Positions 25,537-32,278 of a stretch of 64,000 nt of DNA are shown here, piece by piece (position 1 is the stretch's first letter; the number at the start of each line of letters is the position of its first letter). The translations under genes and the position numbers were made by a program. The notes under the pieces are model-generated. The model saw only the letters and a list, made by a program, of their open reading frames with translations. It did no database searches and had not been told where the DNA came from. Source of the DNA: Cyclobacteriaceae bacterium (lineage in GTDB: Bacteria > Bacteroidota > Bacteroidia > Cytophagales > Cyclobacteriaceae). The DNA is taken from positions 1,040,492 to 1,104,491 of the forward strand of contig JAHBUE010000001.1 in assembly GCA_019638235.1 (NCBI GenBank). Direction: 5' to 3'.

Positions 25537-28086
25537 ATGATTCGATTATTGCCACTCGTCCTATTGATTGCCGTTGTAAGTCATGCAGCGTTAGCGCAAC
25601 AAGTTTTAACAGGATATATTAAAGATCGTGATGGTGCGCCCGTTGCAGCCGCAAGCGTACTTATTAAAGGAACAAACATCTATACCATTGCAGACGACAA
25701 TGGACAGTTTACCATTGCGTTGCCAAAAGCGTTTCCGTTTCCGCTGCGTATCAGTTCAGTAGGCTTCAAACCTCAGGAGATACAGATTCGCGAACGCGCA
25801 AATGTGCCCCTTGAAATTGTACTGATTGATGATAACGTTATGGATGAAGTAGTGGTAACTGCACGCAGGCGCAGCGAAACCGCCCAGTCTGTACCAATAC
25901 CTATATCGGTTGTTAATGGCGAGCTTATTGAGGATGCCGGAGCATTTAACGTTAACCGCGTGAAAGAGCTTGTGCCTACTGTTCAGCTTTATTCCTCTAA
26001 CCCCCGTAACACGACTCTTAATATTCGGGGATTGGGTTCAACATTCGGATTAACGAATGATGGTATAGACCCTGGTGTGGGTTTTTATGTTGATGGTGTG
26101 TATTACGCACGGCCGGCAGCTACCACACTCGACTTTATTGACCTGGAGCAGATTGAAGTATTGCGCGGCCCGCAAGGAACACTCTTCGGAAAAAACACTA
26201 CGGCAGGCGCATTAAATATTAAAACACGCGAAGCCAGTTTTACTCCGGGTGCTTCTTTTGAAGTGAGTTATGGAAATTATGGTTTTATACAGGCGAAGAG
26301 TTCCATCACCGGGCCATTGAGTGAAAAAATTGCCGCACGGGTTTCTTTCTCCGGTACGCAGCGCGATGGCTTGATTTATAACGTAGCCACACAGAAGTAC
26401 ACAAATGATTTGAACAACCTCGGGTACAGGCTTCAGCTATTGTACACACCAACTTCAAAAATAAAAATTACATTGGCTGGCGATGGCAACCGTCAGCGAC
26501 CAGATGGTTACGCCCAGGTAATTGCCGGAGTGGTAACCACGCAACGCGCGGCCTACCGGCAGTTTGAACAAATTATTGCTGACCTGAATTATGAATTGCC
26601 CAGCAGAAATCCGTTTGATCGCAAAATCGATCACAACACAACCTGGCGTTCCGGTAACGATCTGGGTGGAATATCCCTGAACGTTGATGCGAAAATCGGG
26701 AACGGAACACTGACATCAACTACTGCGTGGAGGTATTGGCATTGGGATCCTTCAAACGATCGTGATTTTACAGGCTTGCCCGTGCTCACCTTGTCGCAGG
26801 CGCCATCAAAGCACCAGCAGTGGACACAGGAAATACGATATGCCGGAGATTTAAGCTCTACGCTAAGTGGCGTGGTTGGGGTATTTATCATTGATCAGGA
26901 TTTAAAAACAAACCCATATCACACAGAAGAATCAGGAGCGGCACAATGGCGCTTTTCGCAAAGCTCTACCAGCGAGTTATGGGAAACGCCCGGCCTGCTG
27001 GAAGGCTATGGCATTCGCACACGATCAAGATTAAAAACCCTGGGAGCGGCTGTATTCGGTCAACTCGATTGGGCTATTACAGAAAAGCTGCATTTGCTTC
27101 CGGGAATTCGATTTAACTATGATGAAAAACAAGTAAACTTTAACCGGCAAACCTATGGTGGTTTACAAACAGACGATCCCGATTTGCTTGCTATAAAAAG
27201 ATCGGTGTATAACGATCAGCAGTTTGACGCTTCCGTTGACGAATCGAATTTTTCCGGTCAGATAACCTTGGCCTACAAAGCCTCTGGTCGTGCAAACGCA
27301 TTTGTAACTTACTCCAACAGCTACAAACCTGTTGGCGTAAACCTGGGCGGACTGCCCACAGCAGCAGGAGAAGTTTTAACAGATCTGGCGCGCATTAAAC
27401 CGGAGTACGTAACCCATATTGAGTTGGGCGTAAAAACCCGGCCAACCGAGAGATCGACACTTAATCTTGTTGTGCACAATACCGACATACGTGATTTTCA
27501 AACACAGGTACAAACGGCAGAAGTAGGCGTGAACAGGGGCTACCTTGCAAATGCAGAAAAAGTTCGCGTGTATGGCGCAGAGTTGGATGCCAATCTTCGT
27601 GCAGGAAGTAATTTCTCTTTTTATGGTGCGCTTGCCTACACCGTTGGTAAATATGTATCGTTTACAAATGCCCCGGTTCCGTTGGAAGAAACAGGGGGAG
27701 CAAGTGCATTTAAAGACATTTCGGGAGGAAGTTTACCGGGTATTTCAAAATGGGCGGGCTCATTTGGCGGAGAGTTGCTTTCGAATATGGTTACTATATT
27801 AACACAGGAAGGAAAGTTGTTCTTAGCGTTCGATACCTACACCCGTTCATCGTTTTCATCCAGTGCATCGCCTTCGCAATACCTGAATGTTGATGGCTAT
27901 ACACTGGTTAATGCACGGTTCGGTATCCGGTTTACCAATGGTTTATCGGGCTACATCTGGGGCAGAAATCTTTTTAACAAAGATTATTTTGAACAATTGC
28001 TGCCGGCCGCAGGAAACGCAGGGCATTATGCAGGCGTATTGGGCGACCAGCGAACAGTTGGTATTACACTTCGGTATGCTTATTAA
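25537..28086 (+). CDS. TonB-dependent outer-membrane receptor
   Basis: 849 residues with signal peptide MIRLLPLVLLIAVVSHAALAQ. Residues 22-110 are a CarboxypepD-like beta-sandwich, then a TonB-box-like DEVVVTARR, the plug (VPIPISVVNGELIEDA, LNIRGLG, IEVLRGPQGTLFGKNTTAGALNIKTR) and a 22-strand barrel ending GITLRYAY. There is no SusD partner, so it is not a polysaccharide system. It is a single-component receptor for a small ligand. The promoter element shared with the SAM-riboswitch unit and the Prx6-type gene 36 bp downstream point to an organosulfur compound as ligand (inference); iron chelates are the main alternative. Confidence 0.93.
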   Translation: MIRLLPLVLLIAVVSHAALAQQVLTGYIKDRDGAPVAAASVLIKGTNIYTIADDNGQFTIALPKAFPFPLRISSVGFKPQEIQIRERANVPLEIVLIDDNVMDEVVVTARRRSETAQSVPIPISVVNGELIEDAGAFNVNRVKELVPTVQLYSSNPRNTTLNIRGLGSTFGLTNDGIDPGVGFYVDGVYYARPAATTLDFIDLEQIEVLRGPQGTLFGKNTTAGALNIKTREASFTPGASFEVSYGNYGFIQAKSSITGPLSEKIAARVSFSGTQRDGLIYNVATQKYTNDLNNLGYRLQLLYTPTSKIKITLAGDGNRQRPDGYAQVIAGVVTTQRAAYRQFEQIIADLNYELPSRNPFDRKIDHNTTWRSGNDLGGISLNVDAKIGNGTLTSTTAWRYWHWDPSNDRDFTGLPVLTLSQAPSKHQQWTQEIRYAGDLSSTLSGVVGVFIIDQDLKTNPYHTEESGAAQWRFSQSSTSELWETPGLLEGYGIRTRSRLKTLGAAVFGQLDWAITEKLHLLPGIRFNYDEKQVNFNRQTYGGLQTDDPDLLAIKRSVYNDQQFDASVDESNFSGQITLAYKASGRANAFVTYSNSYKPVGVNLGGLPTAAGEVLTDLARIKPEYVTHIELGVKTRPTERSTLNLVVHNTDIRDFQTQVQTAEVGVNRGYLANAEKVRVYGAELDANLRAGSNFSFYGALAYTVGKYVSFTNAPVPLEETGGASAFKDISGGSLPGISKWAGSFGGELLSNMVTILTQEGKLFLAFDTYTRSSFSSSASPSQYLNVDGYTLVNARFGIRFTNGLSGYIWGRNLFNKDYFEQLLPAAGNAGHYAGVLGDQRTVGITLRYAY

Positions 28087-28122
28087 GATGGTTTTATAGT
28101 ATTCATTAAAATTGATAAGAAC

Positions 28123-28755
28123 ATGTCATTACGATTAGGAGATCTTGCCCCTGATTTCATTGCAGAAACTACCGAGGGCACAATTCATTTTCACGAATGG
28201 TTAGGCAATAGCTGGGGTGTACTGTTTTCACATCCTGCCGACTTTACCCCGGTTTGTACAACAGAGTTAGGGGCTATGGCTAAACTAACCGATCAATTTG
28301 AAAAACTGAATGTTAAAGTGCTTGCTATAAGTGCAGACTCATTGGAGTCGCACAGAGAGTGGATAACAGATATAAACGAAACACAAAATACTTCCGTAAA
28401 CTACCCGCTTATTGCTGACCCTGAATTTACTATTGCCAATCTTTACGGTATGGTGCATCCGAATGTTGACAAGTTTACCGTACGCTCTGTATTTATCATT
28501 GGCCCGGATAAGAAAATCAAACTCATGATTACCTACCCGGCATCAACCGGCAGAAATTTTGATGAAATTTTCAGGGTAATAGAAAGCCTTCAATTAACAG
28601 CGAACTACAGTGTTGCTACACCAGCTAACTGGAAGCATGGTGAAGATGTAATAATTACTCCGGCAGTTAAGGATGAAGAAATACCGGGTAAGTTTCCAAA
28701 GGGCCATACACGTGTTAAGCCATACCTGCGTACTACACCACAACCTGATATTTAG
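28123..28755 (+). CDS. Prx6-type (1-Cys) peroxiredoxin, LsfA-like
   Basis: 210 residues. The peroxidatic motif HPADFTPVCTTELG has the catalytic Cys, and the C-terminal half carries the long extension of the Prx6 group (FRVIESLQLTANYSVATPANWKHGEDVIITPAV). LsfA of Pseudomonas, in this group, is induced by sulfate starvation. It sits 36 bp after the TonB receptor in the same direction and is therefore likely to be under the same control. It reduces hydroperoxides in the cytoplasm. A plain oxidative-stress role is the alternative. Confidence 0.92.
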   Translation: MSLRLGDLAPDFIAETTEGTIHFHEWLGNSWGVLFSHPADFTPVCTTELGAMAKLTDQFEKLNVKVLAISADSLESHREWITDINETQNTSVNYPLIADPEFTIANLYGMVHPNVDKFTVRSVFIIGPDKKIKLMITYPASTGRNFDEIFRVIESLQLTANYSVATPANWKHGEDVIITPAVKDEEIPGKFPKGHTRVKPYLRTTPQPDI

Positions 28756-28803
28756 AATCTCACGGGCATAACTCCTATATCTAAAATTTTGCATGATAAC
28801 CGG

Positions 28804-30039
28804 TTATGTATTTTCATTTTCGGTTTGCCGGCCGTATACGAACCTAAAGTACAGACGTGAAGATACTTCGTTTGAACCGATCAGAAGTATAATGATGAGA
28901 AAAGTAATAAACATTCCGATGCTCTCATTCAACATGCTGACGTATAATGTTAGCAAACTTACCCGGGCAACTTCGAGCATGTATATCCATCGTTGTTGCT
29001 CTAACATGGCACCACAATTAATCAACGTGATCAATATGATCGATATAATGATTGTTTTGTCTGTTACGTCAAGCTGTTCAAAGTACAGGGTGAACAGGAA
29101 GAGTATAACCAGGCTGGCAATTAACTGGATATTCAGGTAAACCTTAAACCGAAAAGATAGCTTGAATTTTCGGGAAGGCGATAGAAATTTTCTCTCAAGA
29201 TCTTCGCGAATGCCTTGATCCAGGTCTTCGGGTTTTCCAAGTATAATTTTAATCGATTTTGAAAAACTTTTACTTCTTCTGCAGGCTTCCCAAAGCTCTA
29301 TATAGTAGTGAAAGTGTTGCCACAGAAAACTGTAACTTTTTAACGGATGCGTTAATCCATAAACAGGTTTTTCTTCTTCTTTTTGAAATGTTCCGAACAG
29401 TTTATCCCAGAAGATGAAAATATCGCCATAGTTTTTGTTAATATATTTCTCGTTGGAAGCATGGTGTACCCTGTGGTGTGACGGAGTGACGAGAAAATAT
29501 TCTAACCAACCTAATTTTCCGATAACCTGGGTGTGTGTAAAGAAAGAATACGTTCCGTGCACCACTAATATAGTGATAACCATAGCCGGGTGAAACCCCA
29601 GGAGGGGCAGCGTGCACCAAAACAAGTTGCGGATAAGCGATTGTATAGTGGTAATGCGTGCGGAGGCAGAATAATTAAAATCTTCACTTTGGTGATGTAC
29701 AATGTGCGCCCCCCACATGAGGTTAATTTCATGCCCAAGCCGGTGATACCAATACCAGACGAGGTCGGTTGTCAATAGCAAAAGACCCCATACCCACCAG
29801 GCATTTGGTACGGAATAGAGCGCATAATGCTCGTACACGAAATAATATAACCCGTAGAAACTACCTGTAATTAACAGGTTCAACAATCGCTCGGCAATAC
29901 CGACAGAAATGTTGGCCACAGTATTTTCGTATTTGAAAATACCGGTCATTTTTTTTCGTTGCGCTGCCCAGTATTCCAATGCTATAAAGATGAAAAATGC
30001 AGGCACAACAAGGGCTGCAAGGATTAGCTGATTATCCAT
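28804..30039 (-). CDS. Sterol desaturase / fatty acid hydroxylase family membrane protein
   Basis: 411 residues. The di-iron histidine clusters are complete: HRLGHE, HIVHH, and HHRVHH, with further His in NEKYINKNYGD...HFHYYIE. About four N-terminal membrane helices hold the hydroxylase part, and about 120 C-terminal residues add three or four more helices not needed for the fold. Family members hydroxylate or desaturate lipids in the inner membrane. It is convergent with the peroxiredoxin gene and divergent from the riboswitch unit, so it may or may not belong to the sulfur module. Confidence 0.9.
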   Translation of the reverse strand: MDNQLILAALVVPAFFIFIALEYWAAQRKKMTGIFKYENTVANISVGIAERLLNLLITGSFYGLYYFVYEHYALYSVPNAWWVWGLLLLTTDLVWYWYHRLGHEINLMWGAHIVHHQSEDFNYSASARITTIQSLIRNLFWCTLPLLGFHPAMVITILVVHGTYSFFTHTQVIGKLGWLEYFLVTPSHHRVHHASNEKYINKNYGDIFIFWDKLFGTFQKEEEKPVYGLTHPLKSYSFLWQHFHYYIELWEACRRSKSFSKSIKIILGKPEDLDQGIREDLERKFLSPSRKFKLSFRFKVYLNIQLIASLVILFLFTLYFEQLDVTDKTIIISIILITLINCGAMLEQQRWIYMLEVARVSLLTLYVSMLNESIGMFITFLIIILLIGSNEVSSRLYFRFVYGRQTENENT

Positions 30040-30109
30040 CGTTTAATAACTTAAAAATTCAACCAATGGGGGAACTCCGAATACGGATGAACAAAGTTAG
30101 ATTAAATTT

Positions 30110-30153
30110 CTACTAAAACTATAGACTTTATAGAATAATATTTATTACTTTTG
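30110..30153 (+). promoter_or_regulatory. Operator-like element and -7 box of the riboswitch transcript
   Basis: CTACTAAAACTATAG (30110-30124) overlaps CTATAGACTTTATAG (30119-30133); both fit CTA-N9-TAG, and the second has CTATA/TATAG arms. The combined 24 bp match the TonB-receptor element (inverted) at 22 positions. Twelve bp further is TACTTTTG (30146-30153), a perfect TAnnTTTG. The transcript would begin close to 30160, at the riboswitch P1 strand. Confidence 0.65.
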
Positions 30154-30161
30154 ATTCAGAA

Positions 30162-30263
30162 TTTATATAGAAGGGGGGAGAGACTGGCTCTGTGAACCCC
30201 TGGCAACCATCAGCGCAAACAAGTTGAAAAAGTGCCAAGACCAACCCAAACGGGAATTATAAA
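30162..30263 (+). ncRNA. SAM-I (S-box) riboswitch
   Basis: Core S-box blocks are in order: GGGGGAGAGACTGGC, then TGTGAACCCC, TGGCAACC, a variable hairpin, and GTGCCAA; a weak P1 can form between TTTATA (30162-30167) and TATAAA (30258-30263). The layout matches the class-I SAM aptamer, in which SAM binding stabilises P1. The canonical long P1 is short here. It precedes a Cys-rich mini-ORF and the ATP-grasp gene, so methionine/SAM supply should gate this transcript. Confidence 0.8.
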
Positions 30264-30275
30264 AACACTAAAAGT

Positions 30276-30353
30276 ATGAAATACAATAATTGCCAAATTA
30301 TCCTGATGTACCCTGCACGGTCACTCTTTAGTGTATGCAGTTGTTGTTGTTGA
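30276..30353 (+). CDS. Cysteine-rich leader peptide, 25 codons
   Basis: ATG 30276 to TGA 30351-30353. The peptide begins MKYNNCQIILMYPARS and ends SVCSCCC: five Cys in 25 residues, three of them consecutive TGT codons just before the stop. These codons lie next to or within the 5' arm (GTTGA, 30349-30353) of a small hairpin with TCAAC (30359-30363). Polycysteine leader ORFs that sense cysteine by ribosome stalling are known in mycobacteria; here a similar ORF lies immediately after a SAM riboswitch. Not visible to normal gene finding because of its length. Confidence 0.7.
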   Translation: MKYNNCQIILMYPARSLFSVCSCCC

Positions 30354-30407
30354 TATCCTCAACGTTTGATTGCTCCTTCCAGGGCAATCCGCTCAATTCC
30401 TCTTTTT
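30349..30407 (+). promoter_or_regulatory. Attenuator-like hairpins after the Cys leader ORF
   Basis: Hairpin 1: GTTGA/TCAAC (30349-30363), overlapping the last Cys codons and the stop. Hairpin 2: GATTGCTC/GGGCAATC (30368-30389, one wobble), followed 13 nt later by TCTTTTTAAA. The distance from stem to T-run is longer than in a standard terminator, so the exact mechanism (terminator or sequestration of the 30435 start) is open. Confidence 0.45.
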
Positions 30408-30434
30408 AAATCTATAACATAACCTGATTTCGTT

Positions 30435-31403
30435 ATGAATAAACACGAAAGACCAATAGGTATTTTCTATGAACATCCAAACTGGTTTAAACCCTTATTC
30501 CATGAGTTGGAACTAAGAGGTATCCCGTTTATAAGAATTCAGGCGCAGCACCATCAGTACAATCCTTCTGAGTTGCGGCCTCCGTTTGGATTGCTCGTTA
30601 ACCGCATGAGCCCTTCGGCATTTTTACGTGGTAACGGGCAAGGTATTTTGCATACCATTAATTATTTGGAGCACCTTGAACGTTTATATATCCCTGTTAT
30701 TAATGGTTCTGCTGCGCAACGAGTAGAAACATCAAAGGCAAAACAATTATCGCTGTTGGCATCTTTGCAGTTACGATTCCCCAAAACACGTATAGTCAAT
30801 CATATCAACCAGGTATTGCCTGCCGCTTTTTCTTTACGTTTCCCCATCCTCATAAAAGCCAATGTAGGTGGCAGCGGTGCAGGTATTGTTCGATTCAATA
30901 AAATACCTGAATTGCAAAAGGCAGTTGAATTACATCAGATACCGATGGGTATTGATAACGTTGCTTTGGTGCAGGAGTACATAAAGCCTAAAGATAATTT
31001 TATTGTTCGGGTTGAAGTATTGAATGGCAGGTTCCTCTATGCAATTAAAGTACATACAACCGGTGATACGTTTAATCTTTGCCCAGCCGACTTGTGCCAT
31101 TCGCCTGCTGAATGTGGCGAGCGGGCAAGCAGCGCTCCTGCGGTAGAATCATATTTACCAAACAGCGCCATCATAAAAGAAGCCGAACGGATTGCAAAAC
31201 TTGCCGGCCTTGATGTTGGAGGAGTAGAATATCTAACAGGTAATGATGATAACCAGGTTTACTTCTACGATATCAATGCACTTTCAAATTTCGTGGCAAA
31301 CCCGGAAGAAGTAATTGGATTTAATCCCTACAAGAATTTTGTCGAGTATATCGAACACCGGAATGAAGAAGCATATCAAAATAGAAAGGAATACGCATTA
31401 TGA
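30435..31403 (+). CDS. ATP-grasp ligase-like protein (RimK-related)
   Basis: 322 residues. N-terminal domain GIFYEHPNWFKPLFHELELRG, then the ATP-grasp core: FPILIKANVGGSGAGIVRF (glycine-rich nucleotide loop), VQEYIKPKDNFIVRVEVLNG, and metal-binding end EYLTGNDDNQVYFYDINALSNF. It should form an amide/peptide-like bond via an acyl phosphate; the substrate is unknown. The riboswitch and Cys leader place it in sulfur metabolism. A DLCHSPAECGERASS insert adds two Cys. The stop overlaps an ATG (ATGA) of a short truncated reading frame. Confidence 0.85.
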   Translation: MNKHERPIGIFYEHPNWFKPLFHELELRGIPFIRIQAQHHQYNPSELRPPFGLLVNRMSPSAFLRGNGQGILHTINYLEHLERLYIPVINGSAAQRVETSKAKQLSLLASLQLRFPKTRIVNHINQVLPAAFSLRFPILIKANVGGSGAGIVRFNKIPELQKAVELHQIPMGIDNVALVQEYIKPKDNFIVRVEVLNGRFLYAIKVHTTGDTFNLCPADLCHSPAECGERASSAPAVESYLPNSAIIKEAERIAKLAGLDVGGVEYLTGNDDNQVYFYDINALSNFVANPEEVIGFNPYKNFVEYIEHRNEEAYQNRKEYAL

Positions 31404-31441
31404 AGCTTGGTTATTGGTTTGGAGGAGCTCCATTAGTCTGA
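31400..31441 (+). pseudogene. Truncated start of a possible LLM-class flavin oxidoreductase
   Basis: ATG at 31400 overlaps the ATP-grasp stop by 4 bp and reads MKLGYWFGGAPLV before TGA. MKxGYW...FGG resembles the N-terminus of LLM-class sulfone/sulfonate monooxygenases, and the overlap is typical of a coupled downstream gene. Nothing recognisable continues in any frame. Either a decayed second gene of the unit or a chance short ORF. Confidence 0.3.
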
Positions 31442-31701
31442 AACTCAATCTGTTTCAGAACCCCTTCCTGACTCGTTTTTTAAATGCCACATCTGTATTC
31501 TGATTTGTACATGTTAAGCGGGCCCGGATACTATCAGGCTACCTGAGTGCTTCTTTTAGCGGCCGTCCAAAGAACAGGTTGTGTCAAGACCCATACCATC
31601 CGCTTATTGTGTTTCACATCATGGAATTGAGAAAAGAAAAGTAATACACCGTTTTCCGTTAAAATTCTCCTATCTTCACGCCCGAATTTTTTTTAGATCG
31701 A
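31442..31701. other. Gene-free stretch
   Basis: 260 bp without a supportable gene. A hairpin CTGAAAC/GTTTCAG lies at about 31440-31460 and a TTTTTT run follows about 17 bp later; it may end the ATP-grasp transcript. The rest has stops in all frames and could be gene remains. Confidence 0.4.
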
Positions 31702-32181
31702 ATGGCACTATTTGAGAAACACCTGTATGTAAAGAAATCCACACTTCCGAATGCCGGCAAAGGACTGTTCACTAAAGTGGCAATCCCGAAAGGCACCCGA
31801 ATTGTGGAGTATAAAGGAAAAATTTCTACCTGGAAAGAAGTTAAAGATGATGACGGAAAGAACGGGTACATTTTTTATGTAAAGCGTTACCACGTAATTG
31901 ACGCCTGGAAAACCCCCCAACATCTGGCACGCTATGCCAACGATGCAAAGGGTTTATCGAAAGTGAAGGGCATGCGTAACAACTGCGATTACATAACCGA
32001 TGGACTCAAAGCCTATATCGAATCCAAGCGCGATATCCCGAAAGGCGCTGAAGTTTTTGTGGATTACGGCCCCGATTATTGGAAAACTATTCGCGAGAAT
32101 ATAAGCGTAGAAAAAAAGAAAGAAAAGGCTAAAAAGAAGAAGAACAAGAGCAAGCGTAAGTCGAAGAGGAAAAGTAAGTAG
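31702..32181 (+). CDS. SET-domain protein (lysine methyltransferase-like) with lysine-rich tail
   Basis: 159 residues. SET motifs: GKGLFTKVAIPKGTRIVEYKG (start of the SET fold), LARYANDAKGLSKVKGMRNNCDYI (pseudoknot region, with RNNC where NHSC is usual) and GAEVFVDYGPDYWK (the YGxxYW end). The last 25 residues are almost all Lys/Arg/Ser, like a histone-type tail. Bacterial SET proteins can methylate chromatin or ribosomal proteins; the tail could be a nucleic-acid anchor or a self-methylation substrate. It stands alone. Confidence 0.88.
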   Translation: MALFEKHLYVKKSTLPNAGKGLFTKVAIPKGTRIVEYKGKISTWKEVKDDDGKNGYIFYVKRYHVIDAWKTPQHLARYANDAKGLSKVKGMRNNCDYITDGLKAYIESKRDIPKGAEVFVDYGPDYWKTIRENISVEKKKEKAKKKKNKSKRKSKRKSK

Positions 32182-32278
32182 TTTTTTCGGATTTACGATT
32201 TTGGATTTCTTATTTCTGATTTTGGATTTCTGATTGTTTCTGCTTTCATAAATCATAAATCTAAAATCTAAAATCAAT
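32182..32278. repeat. Word-repeat palindrome between convergent genes
   Basis: Repeats of GATTTTGGATTT-like words face AAATCTAAAATC words in the other orientation, so the strand can fold back. It lies between the SET gene (+) and the TPR gene (-), where a two-way terminator is expected. Similar words occur at 38960-39030 and 49926-49995. Confidence 0.4.

Noticed and set aside
31315..31503. 62-codon ORF overlapping the ATP-grasp 3' end
   Set aside because: Out-of-frame shadow of the ATP-grasp gene that runs into non-coding DNA.
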